Positions 1-6,331 of a stretch of 18,592 nt of DNA are shown here, piece by piece. Positions within the stretch are counted from its first letter, which is position 1. Each line of letters opens with the position of its first letter. Source of the stretch: JBAZOO01 sp041648735 (lineage in GTDB: Bacteria; Verrucomicrobiota; Lentisphaeria; Oligosphaerales; CAITYL01); the NCBI GenBank assembly GCA_041648735.1, contig JBAZOO010000045.1:1-18592 (forward strand), in the 5' to 3' direction. A model generated the notes under the pieces. That model was given only the letters and a program-made list of their open reading frames with translations. It searched no databases and was not told where the DNA came from. A program made the position numbers and the translations under genes.

Positions 1-68
1 GGTTTGGAGCAGTTCCAGCACCTGCCGGGTGGTCGGGCCGAGTTTGGGGGGGGGTGGGGGTGGGGGTG
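1..68. other. Unassigned window edge downstream of pdxT
   Basis: No gene can be assigned with confidence. Read on the minus strand, the frame that continues past the pdxT stop gives protein-like residues (KLGPTTRQVLELLQT) but has no usable start. A GTG overlapping the pdxT stop opens a different frame that begins with a run of prolines. A downstream minus-strand gene may begin here or beyond the edge. Confidence 0.3.
46..66 (+). other. Potential G-quadruplex tract (G9-T-G5-T-G5)
   Basis: A run of nine G is followed by two more runs of five G, each separated by a single T. The nine-base run can supply two G-tracts, so four tracts with one-base loops are available. That is the pattern expected of a very stable G-quadruplex. 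It lies directly beyond the pdxT stop. The plus strand is the template for pdxT, so the transcript would carry the C-rich complement. Folding is inferred from the motif only. Confidence 0.6.
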
Positions 69-701
69 TCACGGGATCGGCGCGAGGCGGGTCCAGCTTG
101 CGGGGGACCAGGCGGGGGCGGGGGCCGGGCCAGTGCGGAGTCCGCAGAGGGCGGCGAAGTGGCGGTGGAAGGCCAGGCTCGGGGTCAGTTCGGGGTGGAA
201 GGTGGTGGCCAGGAGGTTGCCGGCTTCGACGGCGGCGATCCGCCCCGTGAGTTCCAGGAGCACGCGCACGCCGGGGCCGGTGTGGGTGATGATCGGGGCG
301 CGGATGAAGACCAACGGCACGGGGTCGGGGTCGAGTTCGGGGATGGCGGCGGTGGCGATGAAGCTGTCGAGCTGGCTGCCGTAGGCGTTGCGGCGGATGG
401 TGATGTCGAGCAGGCCGAGGTGCGGGGTTTCGCCGGCGATGCGGGCGGCGAGGAGGATGGCGCCGGCGCAGGTGCCCCAGATGGCGAGGCCGTGCCGGCG
501 GTGGGCCTCGACGATGGCCGTGTCGAGTCCGTGGTGGCGGAGGAGGCGGCCGAGGCAGGTGCTTTCGCCGCCGGGCAGGATCAGGCCGGCCAGGCCGGGC
601 AACTCGGCGGCGGTCTTGACGCGCCGTGCCGGCACTTCCAGCCGCTCCAGGTGGTCCAGGTGCTCCACCACGCCGCCTTGCAGGTCGAGGACGCCGATCA
701 T
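69..701 (-). CDS. pdxT: Pyridoxal 5'-phosphate synthase glutaminase subunit PdxT
   Basis: This is the class I glutamine amidotransferase subunit of the DXP-independent PLP synthase. It hydrolyses glutamine and channels ammonia to PdxS in the cytoplasm. The 210-residue product shows the family signatures in order: MIGVLDLQGG at the N-terminus, PGGEST around residues 43-48, WGTCAG with the nucleophile Cys78, NAYGSQLDSF (105-114), FIRAP (132-136), and HPE with His169 and Glu171 of the catalytic triad. The start at 701 is preferred because a GGAG lies six bases upstream; an ATG two codons earlier at 707 would leave no spacing. The C-terminal 20 or so residues, rich in Pro and Ala, exceed the usual family length of about 190. 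It follows pdxS with a 34-base gap, so the two are almost certainly co-transcribed. Confidence 0.95.
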   Translation of the reverse strand: MIGVLDLQGGVVEHLDHLERLEVPARRVKTAAELPGLAGLILPGGESTCLGRLLRHHGLDTAIVEAHRRHGLAIWGTCAGAILLAARIAGETPHLGLLDITIRRNAYGSQLDSFIATAAIPELDPDPVPLVFIRAPIITHTGPGVRVLLELTGRIAAVEAGNLLATTFHPELTPSLAFHRHFAALCGLRTGPAPAPAWSPASWTRLAPIP

Positions 702-735
702 GGGCATCTCCGGGGAGGGGGCCGTCGCCGGTTGG

Positions 736-1638
736 TCACCAGCCGCGGCCGGCCAGCCGTTCGTGTTCGGGGATGGCGCTGATCTCCAGGCCGGGCATGG
801 GTTCGCCAATCCCCATGGAGACTTCCAGCAGCTTGGCCGGATCCTGCCAGTGGGTGACGGCGGCGACGATGGCCTTGGCGCGGCGGGCGGGGTCGGCGGA
901 CTTGAAGACGCCGGAGCCGACGAAGACACCGTCGCAGCCCAGTTCCATGAGCAGGGCGGCGTCGGCGGGGGTGGCGATGCCGCCGGCGGCGAAGTTGACC
1001 ACGGGCAGGCGGCCGAGCCGGCGCACCTCCAGGGCGAGTTCGTAGGGCAGGCCGTTGGCCTTGCAGAAGCCCATGACTTCCTCCTGGGGCATTCCCTGGA
1101 GCTGGCGGATCTCGCGGTTCACGGTGCGGATGTGGCGGACGGCCTCGACCACGTTGCCGGTGCCGGCCTCGCCCTTGGTGCGGATCATGGCGGCGCCTTC
1201 GGCGATGCGGCGGAGGGCTTCGCCGAGGTTGCGGGCGCCGCAGACGAAGGGGATGCGGAAGGCGTCCTTGGCGATGTGGCATTCCTCGTCGGCCGGGGTG
1301 AGCACTTCGCTTTCGTCAATGTAATCGATGCCGAGCGCCTGGAGGATGCGCGCCTCGGTGATGTGGCCGATGCGGGCCTTGGCCATCACCGGGATCGAGA
1401 CGTGCTTCTTGATGTCCTCGATCATGGCCGGATCCGACATCCGGGCGACGCCGCCCTGCTTGCGGATGTCGGCGGGGACGCGCTCCAGGGCCATGACGGC
1501 GACGGCGCCGGCGGCCTCGGCGATCTTGGCCTGTTCGACGTTGGTCACGTCCATGATCACGCCGCCCTTGAGCATTTGGGCGAGCTGGCGGTTGAGTTGG
1601 GTGCGCTCGGCGGGGGTTGGGTTGGTGGCGGGGCTCAT
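736..1638 (-). CDS. pdxS: Pyridoxal 5'-phosphate synthase lyase subunit PdxS
   Basis: This is the (beta/alpha)8-barrel synthase subunit. It combines ribose 5-phosphate, glyceraldehyde 3-phosphate and PdxT-derived ammonia to form PLP. The 300-residue protein is colinear with the family: VIMDVTN (Asp30), the MAKARIGH segment with Lys87 (first imine lysine), DESEVLTPADEE, and RTKGEAGTGN with Lys155 (second imine lysine). Downstream come the phosphate-binding FAAGGIATPADAA and GVFVGSGVF segments. Numbering is shifted about six residues from Bacillus because of a short N-terminal extension. The ATG at 1638 has a GGAGAG seven bases upstream. The gene is divergent from a PdxR-type regulator at 1763, an arrangement known from other bacteria where the regulator controls pdxST. 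A need for glyceraldehyde 3-phosphate links it loosely to the tpiA and pgk genes in this window. Confidence 0.97.
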   Translation of the reverse strand: MSPATNPTPAERTQLNRQLAQMLKGGVIMDVTNVEQAKIAEAAGAVAVMALERVPADIRKQGGVARMSDPAMIEDIKKHVSIPVMAKARIGHITEARILQALGIDYIDESEVLTPADEECHIAKDAFRIPFVCGARNLGEALRRIAEGAAMIRTKGEAGTGNVVEAVRHIRTVNREIRQLQGMPQEEVMGFCKANGLPYELALEVRRLGRLPVVNFAAGGIATPADAALLMELGCDGVFVGSGVFKSADPARRAKAIVAAVTHWQDPAKLLEVSMGIGEPMPGLEISAIPEHERLAGRGW

Positions 1639-1682
1639 GGGGTGGCTCTCCGTGGCTTGCGGATCAGGAATGATGTACTACA

Positions 1683-1694
1683 CTTTCCGGAAAG
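1683..1694. promoter_or_regulatory. 12-bp perfect palindrome, candidate operator between pdxS and its divergent regulator
   Basis: CTTTCCGGAAAG reads the same on both strands. It sits 45 bases before the pdxS start and about 70 bases before the regulator start. A symmetrical site in a divergent intergenic region beside a GntR-type HTH gene is a plausible operator for that regulator. Known PdxR sites are often direct plus inverted repeats, so a single palindrome is only suggestive. Confidence 0.35.
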
Positions 1695-1762
1695 GCGGGG
1701 CGGCCGGCGGTGGCGCCGGCGTTGCCGAATACTATAGCCGGCAAGGGAAGGAAGGCCAGCGG

Positions 1763-3148
1763 ATGGCAGGCGGCAGGCGCGGCGCGGCAACTGTGGTAAT
1801 ACGCTTGGCGCCCCGGGCGGAAGCCGGCGGTGGCGTCGCGGCGCAGATCGTCCAGGCCTTGACCGCCGCCATGGCGGGCGGCGAGCTGGCGGCCGGGGCG
1901 CGGCTGCCCTCGACCCGGATGCTGGCGCGGCAGTTGGGGGTGAACCCGCTGACGGTGGCGGCCGCCTACCGCCGGCTGGCGGCGGCGGGGCTGGTGGCGG
2001 CGCGGGTGGGGAGCGGGACGCGGGTTTCGCCGTTGGCGGCGCTGCCGCCGCCGCCCGCCGGGGGCGGCGGGGGCGCCGGCGACCCCGTTGCCGCCCGCTT
2101 TCCGCTGGAACGGCTGCGGCGGATCATGGATCAGGTGCTGGCCACCGCGGGGGCGGCGGCGTTCGGCTACGACGACCCTGGAGGGCTGCCGGAGTTCAAG
2201 GCGGCGGTCTGCGCCTACCTGGCGGGGCGCGGGATCGCGGCGGCCGCGGAGCGGCTGGTGGTCATTTCCGGGGCGCAGCAGGGGTTGAGCGTGCTGGTGC
2301 AGGCGCTGATCCGCCGGGGCGACTGGGTGCTGGTGGAGCGGCCGACCTATCCGGGGATGCTGCGGCTCTTGCAGCGCGCCGGGGCGCAGGTCGAGGGGGT
2401 CGACCTCACCCCGGAAGGGCCGGATCTGCGCGTGGTCGAACGGCTGTTCCAGACCCGGCCGGTGCGGCTGTTCTACACCATGCCGGCCTACCACAACCCG
2501 ACGGGGTTCTGCCAGCCGCCGGCGGTGATGGACCGGCTGCTGGAACTCTGCCGGCGGCATGGCGTGACCCTGGTCGAGGACGACGCTGGCAGCGACCTGG
2601 ACTACGGGCTGGGGCGGCCGCCCGGTTTCGCCCAGCGCGCCGCTCCGGGCGATGACCTGATCCATCTCAAGAGCTTTTCCCAACTTCTCCTGCCGGGGCT
2701 GCGCCTCGGCTTCTGCCTGGCCCCGGAGCGCACCGCCGCGCTGCTGCGGCAGGTCAAGCAGGAGTCGGACCTGATGACTTCCGGCTTCTTCCAGCGGGTG
2801 TTGTGCCAGTTCCTCGCGAACGGCTGGTTCGACGACTGGCTGCGGGAGCTGGAGGCGCTGGAGCGGGAGCGGTTCGCGGCGCTGCTGGCCGTGGCGGCGG
2901 GGTTGCGCGAGGCCGGGTTCCAGGTGGCGCCGTCCCGGGGCGGGTTGCGGCTCTGGGTGCGGCTGCCGCCCGGCACGGCCGCGGAGCGGTTCCTGGCCAC
3001 GGCCACGGCCCGGGCGCTGCCGGTGCGTGGCGCCGCGGAGTTCGCAACCGACGGCGCGGCGTTGGGCGACTGGTTCGTGCTCAACGCCGCCGGGTTTGCC
3101 GCCACGGCGCTGCCGGCGCTGGCGCGGGCGCTGGCGGCTTGCCGGTGA
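1763..3148 (+). CDS. MocR/PdxR-type regulator (GntR HTH + aminotransferase fold) lacking the PLP lysine
   Basis: The 461-residue protein has an N-terminal GntR-type winged helix (about residues 12-90: GARLPSTRMLARQLGVNPLTVAAAYRRL, with the wing GLVAARVGSGTRV), a glycine/proline-rich linker (94-106), and a fold type I aminotransferase domain to the end. Recognisable aminotransferase motifs are SGAQQGL (169-175), ERPTYPG (192-198), HNPTG (244-248) and PGLRLGF (311-317). The usual SFSK lysine is glutamine (SFSQ, Gln307). The tyrosine of the usual EDDY motif is alanine (275), and the arginine of the usual RLxF carboxylate-binding segment is valine (439). The start at 1763 gives a family-like N-terminus and follows a purine-rich AAGGGAAGGAAGG; the frame is open further upstream but that part is not protein-like. 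Divergence from pdxST suggests it controls PLP synthesis, but the cofactor-site losses mean that PLP sensing by the standard imine is unlikely. Confidence 0.88.
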   Translation: MAGGRRGAATVVIRLAPRAEAGGGVAAQIVQALTAAMAGGELAAGARLPSTRMLARQLGVNPLTVAAAYRRLAAAGLVAARVGSGTRVSPLAALPPPPAGGGGGAGDPVAARFPLERLRRIMDQVLATAGAAAFGYDDPGGLPEFKAAVCAYLAGRGIAAAAERLVVISGAQQGLSVLVQALIRRGDWVLVERPTYPGMLRLLQRAGAQVEGVDLTPEGPDLRVVERLFQTRPVRLFYTMPAYHNPTGFCQPPAVMDRLLELCRRHGVTLVEDDAGSDLDYGLGRPPGFAQRAAPGDDLIHLKSFSQLLLPGLRLGFCLAPERTAALLRQVKQESDLMTSGFFQRVLCQFLANGWFDDWLRELEALERERFAALLAVAAGLREAGFQVAPSRGGLRLWVRLPPGTAAERFLATATARALPVRGAAEFATDGAALGDWFVLNAAGFAATALPALARALAACR

Positions 3149-3166
3149 GGGCGGGGCCGTGCCGGT

Positions 3167-3403
3167 TCAAGCTTGGAGCTGGATTTCGCCGGGGCCGGGC
3201 TGGTTCTGCTGCATCCACATCCACTGTTCGACCACGGGGGCGAGGAGGAAGTCGTCCAAGTCGTCGTTGTGGGTGAAGCGGTGGTCGCAGTAGGGGCAGT
3301 GGCCGAAGTCCTCGATGTCTTCCTGGCTGAGCAGTTCGAGGCAGGTTGGGCAGACGAGGTGTCCGGGGGCGATGTGGAGGGGGGCGGTCTTTTTGGGTTT
3401 CAT
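3167..3403 (-). CDS. Small zinc-ribbon protein of unknown function
   Basis: The 78-residue product contains two CxxC knuckles, CPTC (Cys18 and Cys21) and CPYC (Cys36 and Cys39), separated by 14 residues, which is the geometry of a zinc ribbon. The rest is acidic (DDLDDFLLAP) and ends in a segment with two tryptophans and many glutamines. I do not recognise a named family. The start is the ATG of MKPKK; the Shine-Dalgarno sequence before it is weak. The frame is open far upstream, but that portion overlaps the intergenic repeat and the TtcA-like gene on the other strand and is not credible. It ends 18 bases from the end of the convergent regulator gene. A role in nucleic-acid or protein binding is possible but not shown. 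Confidence 0.7.
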   Translation of the reverse strand: MKPKKTAPLHIAPGHLVCPTCLELLSQEDIEDFGHCPYCDHRFTHNDDLDDFLLAPVVEQWMWMQQNQPGPGEIQLQA

Positions 3404-3480
3404 GGGGGCCGGGGCAATCCAAGTTTTCGCCAATACATTGTTGCCAGTTGCGCCGATTGCAAACCGGCGCCGGTTTTGGG

Positions 3481-3568
3481 GTGGAGGATTCACCACGAAG
3501 GCGCGAAGGGCACGAAGCCCGAGCGAAGAATTTTCCCAGAAATCCTCACAAATTCGCGCAAATGAATG
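3481..3568. repeat. Intergenic repeat with CACGAAG-type units
   Basis: This spacer before the TtcA-like gene is visibly richer in A and T than its surroundings. It contains four short related units (CACGAAG at 3494, CGCGAAG at 3502, CACGAAG at 3511, AGCGAAG at 3522), followed by an A/T-rich stretch with AAATTCGCGCAAATGAATGG. Sequences resembling CACCACGAAGGCGCGAAGG are, to my knowledge, dispersed noncoding repeats in some PVC-group genomes. Only one copy occurs in this window, so dispersal cannot be shown from here. Confidence 0.5.
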
Positions 3569-3581
3569 GAGCAGCTTTGGG

Positions 3582-4436
3582 ATGAACATGACTGACGCGA
3601 GGCCCGCCCCGGCGGTGGCGGCCGGCCCTGTCCGCCGGCGGCATGACGCCTTTGCGACGCTCTGCCAGAAGGCCGGGCACGCAGTCGGCCGGTTCAAGAT
3701 GATCCAGGAGGGGGACCGGATCCTGGTGGGGCTGAGCGGCGGCAAGGACAGCTTCATGCTGATGCATGTGCTCACCCGGCTGCGGGAGCGGGCGCCGGTG
3801 GCGTTCGAGCTGGTCGGGGTGAACATTGACTTTGGGTTCCGCGGCTTCCGGGGGGAGGCCTTCGATGCGTACTGCGCACGCCAGGGTTGGCACTACGAAC
3901 GCATCCGCTTCCCCGGCAAGGAGATCCTGGAGGAGAAATTGCCTGCGGCCCGGCCGTGCAGCCTCTGTTCGCGCCTGCGCCGGGGGCAGTTGCACGCCGC
4001 CGCCGACCGCCTGGGCTGCAACGTCATCGCCCTCGGGCAGCATTTGGACGACCTGTGCGTGAGTTTCCTGATGTCGCTCTTCCGGGGTGGCGGGCTGAAG
4101 ACGATGGGGCCGCACGTCCTGGCGGACGGTGGGCGGAAGCGGCTGATCCGCCCCTTTTGCGAGGCGCCCGAGCGGCTGATCCAGGAGGCGGTGGCGGCGG
4201 CGGCGGCGGGGGTGGGGGCCGCGGATTTCGGGGCCTGCGACTACCTGCCGGCGATCACCCAGGATGGCGACCGGGCCCTGCTCGGCCAGTGGCTGGGCGA
4301 CTTGGATGCGCGCTTCCCCGCCATCCGCCAGGCGATGCTCCAGTCCATGGCGTCGGTGCAGACGGAGCACTTGCTCGATCCGCGTTTCCTGGCCTTGCCG
4401 CCCGAAGGCGCAGGGGGGGGCGAGTTTTTTTTGTGA
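3582..4436 (+). CDS. TtcA-like tRNA thiolation ATPase (PP-loop family)
   Basis: The 284-residue protein belongs to the PP-loop ATP pyrophosphatases that thiolate tRNA bases; TtcA makes 2-thiocytidine at tRNA position 32 using an iron-sulfur cluster. It has the PP-loop SGGKDS (52-57), NIDFGFRGF (81-89), CSLCSRLRRG with Cys126 and Cys129 as likely cluster ligands, ALGQHLDD (150-157) and a later Cys219 that could be the third ligand. It departs from classical TtcA: the usual GHHRDD is GQHLDD, and the CNLCGSQ-type segment is reduced to ACDYLPAI. The target base is therefore uncertain. The start at 3582 leaves a short variable N-terminus; the frame is open upstream through the repeat, which is unlikely to be coding. 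The gene ends in runs of eight G (4413-4420) and eight T (4425-4432), 27 bases from the convergent peptidase gene. Confidence 0.85.
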   Translation: MNMTDARPAPAVAAGPVRRRHDAFATLCQKAGHAVGRFKMIQEGDRILVGLSGGKDSFMLMHVLTRLRERAPVAFELVGVNIDFGFRGFRGEAFDAYCARQGWHYERIRFPGKEILEEKLPAARPCSLCSRLRRGQLHAAADRLGCNVIALGQHLDDLCVSFLMSLFRGGGLKTMGPHVLADGGRKRLIRPFCEAPERLIQEAVAAAAAGVGAADFGACDYLPAITQDGDRALLGQWLGDLDARFPAIRQAMLQSMASVQTEHLLDPRFLALPPEGAGGGEFFL

Positions 4437-4463
4437 GCCGCGAGCGGTGGGTGGTGGCTGGGG

Positions 4464-5531
4464 TCAGGGGCGGGCGAGGGCGGCTGGCGGGCTTTGGACG
4501 AAGGCCAGGATGAGGTCGGCGAGGGCGCGGAGGTCGCACCAGCGGGCTTCTTCGCGGGGGGTGTGGTTGCCGCGGGTGGGGAGGAGCAGGGGCAGGACGG
4601 GGGCGGGCAGGCCGTGGAGGGGGAAGGCCTTGCTGTCGGTGCCGCTGTAGTTGTAGGCTTCGAGCTGGAGCGGCAGGCCGCGGGCGGCGGCCCAGTCGCG
4701 GAGGGTGTCGCGCACCGCGGGGCTGAGCAGGACGGAGGCGTCGGTGACGGTGAGGACGGGGCCGCGGCCGAGGCGGACGCCCATTTTTGGGGCTTCGTAG
4801 GTGGCGTCGAGGCAGAGCACGAGGTCGGGGCGGCTGGCGGCGGCGAGCACGGGGGCGCCGAAGCCGCCCAGTTCTTCGCAGGCGGTGGCGCCGAGGACGA
4901 CGTTCCAGGCGCGGCCGGTGGCGGGCAGTTCCCGGGCGAGCATGGTGAGGAGAAGGCAGCCGAGGCGGTTGTCGAGGAAGGGGGCGGCGAGGTGGCCGTC
5001 GCGCGGGCGGAAAACGGGCGGGGTGTCGAAGCAGGCCCGGTCGCCCAGGGTGACGGTGGTGGCGGCGGCGGTGGCGGGGAGGGTGGCCACGTAGCGGTCG
5101 CGCTGGCCGGGTGCGTGGGCCGGCAGCTTGCGCAGGGTGAGGGGGTGGCGGCCGGTCCGGGTCTTGAGGCTGGTGGCAAAGGTTTCGCCGTCCGCCGCCT
5201 GGATGGCGCCGAGAGGGACCAGGCCGAGGGTTGCGCGGCCGATCTGGTCGACGACGAAGCCGGGGGCGTCCATGTGGGCGCAGAGCAGGAGGGTGGGGTG
5301 GCGGCGGTGGCTGGCGGCCGGGTGCCGGGCGGAGATGGCATAGGGGCCGTGCCGGGCGGTTGCCCAGCCGGCGGCGTGCCATTCCTGGAGCAGCACGGCG
5401 GCCACTTCCGCTTCGTCGCCGGGGGTGCCGTGGCAGGCCACGAGCTTTTCCAGCAGTTGCCGTTCGCCGGGGCTTGGGAGGCGGCTTCGTGAGATGGGAC
5501 TTAGAGGACTCATAAGCCCCATGAACCTCAT
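4464..5531 (-). CDS. M42-like zinc aminopeptidase
   Basis: The 355-residue product matches the M42 (glutamyl/leucyl aminopeptidase) type of two-metal exopeptidase, a cytoplasmic enzyme that trims peptides. Metal and catalytic residues appear in order: AHMDAPG (His86, Asp88), PFLDNRLGC (Asp187), ATACEELGG (Glu219, Glu220), CLDATYEAP (Asp242) and RGNHTPREE (His323). The lid domain expected between the first and second motif is present (about 95-175). The start at 5531 is chosen because its ATG overlaps the rsmE stop as ATGA, suggesting translational coupling; ATGs at 5522 and 5513 are alternatives. The first residues, MRFMGLMSPLSP, are encoded by copies of a 9-bp repeat and are probably not functional. 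It is the last gene of a debranching enzyme-rsmE-peptidase run. Confidence 0.85.
   Translation of the reverse strand: MRFMGLMSPLSPISRSRLPSPGERQLLEKLVACHGTPGDEAEVAAVLLQEWHAAGWATARHGPYAISARHPAASHRRHPTLLLCAHMDAPGFVVDQIGRATLGLVPLGAIQAADGETFATSLKTRTGRHPLTLRKLPAHAPGQRDRYVATLPATAAATTVTLGDRACFDTPPVFRPRDGHLAAPFLDNRLGCLLLTMLARELPATGRAWNVVLGATACEELGGFGAPVLAAASRPDLVLCLDATYEAPKMGVRLGRGPVLTVTDASVLLSPAVRDTLRDWAAARGLPLQLEAYNYSGTDSKAFPLHGLPAPVLPLLLPTRGNHTPREEARWCDLRALADLILAFVQSPPAALARP
5494..5531 (-). repeat. 9-bp repeat array forming a hairpin over the M42 gene start
   Basis: On the minus strand four consecutive 9-mers read ATGAGGTTC, ATGGGGCTT, ATGAGTCCT and CTAAGTCCC, variants of an ATGGGACTT-like unit. 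Within them ATGGGGCTTA (5522-5513) and TAAGTCCCAT (5503-5494) can pair over ten positions with one G-U wobble around a nine-base loop. The array covers all three possible ATG starts of the peptidase gene. The same unit forms a hairpin at 10948-10984. Confidence 0.7.
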
Positions 5532-6274
5532 CCGGCGTCGGGGTGGGAGCGGAAGGCGTCGGGAGCACTGCCGAGGAGGAAGCCGAGCAGGGCGGGGGCG
5601 GCGGTTTCGACGCGCAGGATCCAGTTGCCGAGCCGGAGGGGGGCGATGCCGGCCTGCCGGAGCGCCTGCCGTTCGGCTGGGGAGAAGCCGCCTTCCGGCC
5701 CGATCCAGAGCGTGAATTCCGCCGGTGCCGGCTGGGGGAAGGCGAAGGGCGGCGCGTCGGCCGCCAGGTCGCCGAAGACGCCGGGGGTGGCGGCCAGCGC
5801 TTCCAGGGCGGCGGCGAATGTCCGGGGCGGGTCGAGTTGTGGGAGGAACGGGTTGCCGGACTGCTTCATGCCGGTGTGGAGGTCGTCGAGCCAATGGCTG
5901 GCGGCATGGGCGTTGGGGCGGGCGATGCTGAATTCGCAGAGCAGGGGGGTGATCTGGCCGACGCCGAGTTCGGTGAGGTCCTTGAGGAGCTGGTTCCAGA
6001 GCTTGGCCCGGGGCGGGGCGATGCAGACCCGGAGGCGGCAGGCGGGCGGCCGCCAGCACTGGCGGGCGAGAATCCGCAGCCGGGCCATTTCCGTGCGCCC
6101 TTGGTGGCCGGCCGCCAGGATTTCGGCTTCGGCGGTGGTGCCGTGGCCGTCGAGCAGGCGGCAGCGGTCACCGGGGCGGGCCCGGAGGACGCGGACGGCA
6201 TGGAACGCCTCGGCGGCGGCGAGTTGGAGTTCCTGGCCGGGGCCGGGGATGGGGTCGCAGCAAAAAGCGCGCAT
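5528..6274 (-). CDS. rsmE: 16S rRNA (uracil-1498-N3)-methyltransferase RsmE
   Basis: RsmE methylates N3 of U1498 in helix 44 of 16S rRNA and is a SPOUT-class, knotted methyltransferase. The 248-residue protein has an N-terminal PUA-like domain (MRAFCCDPI through about residue 75) and a C-terminal SPOUT domain. The domain carries KLWNQLLKDLTELGV (91-105), KQSGNPFLP (137-145), the SAM-binding loop WIGPEGGFSPAE (190-201) and the knot motif LRLGNWILRVETA (213-225). The start at 6274 fits the family N-terminus, though the upstream Shine-Dalgarno sequence is weak. It lies 57 bases after the debranching enzyme gene and overlaps the M42 peptidase gene by four bases. Confidence 0.95.
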   Translation of the reverse strand: MRAFCCDPIPGPGQELQLAAAEAFHAVRVLRARPGDRCRLLDGHGTTAEAEILAAGHQGRTEMARLRILARQCWRPPACRLRVCIAPPRAKLWNQLLKDLTELGVGQITPLLCEFSIARPNAHAASHWLDDLHTGMKQSGNPFLPQLDPPRTFAAALEALAATPGVFGDLAADAPPFAFPQPAPAEFTLWIGPEGGFSPAERQALRQAGIAPLRLGNWILRVETAAPALLGFLLGSAPDAFRSHPDAG

Positions 6275-6331
6275 GGGGATCTTTTCGGGAGGAAGGGGAT
6301 GAGGATAGGGAAAAACGGACGGATCGGCGGT

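Noticed and set aside
388..1737. A 449-codon plus-strand frame opposite pdxT and pdxS
   Set aside because: It is a shadow of two well-defined minus-strand genes and shows no family motifs.
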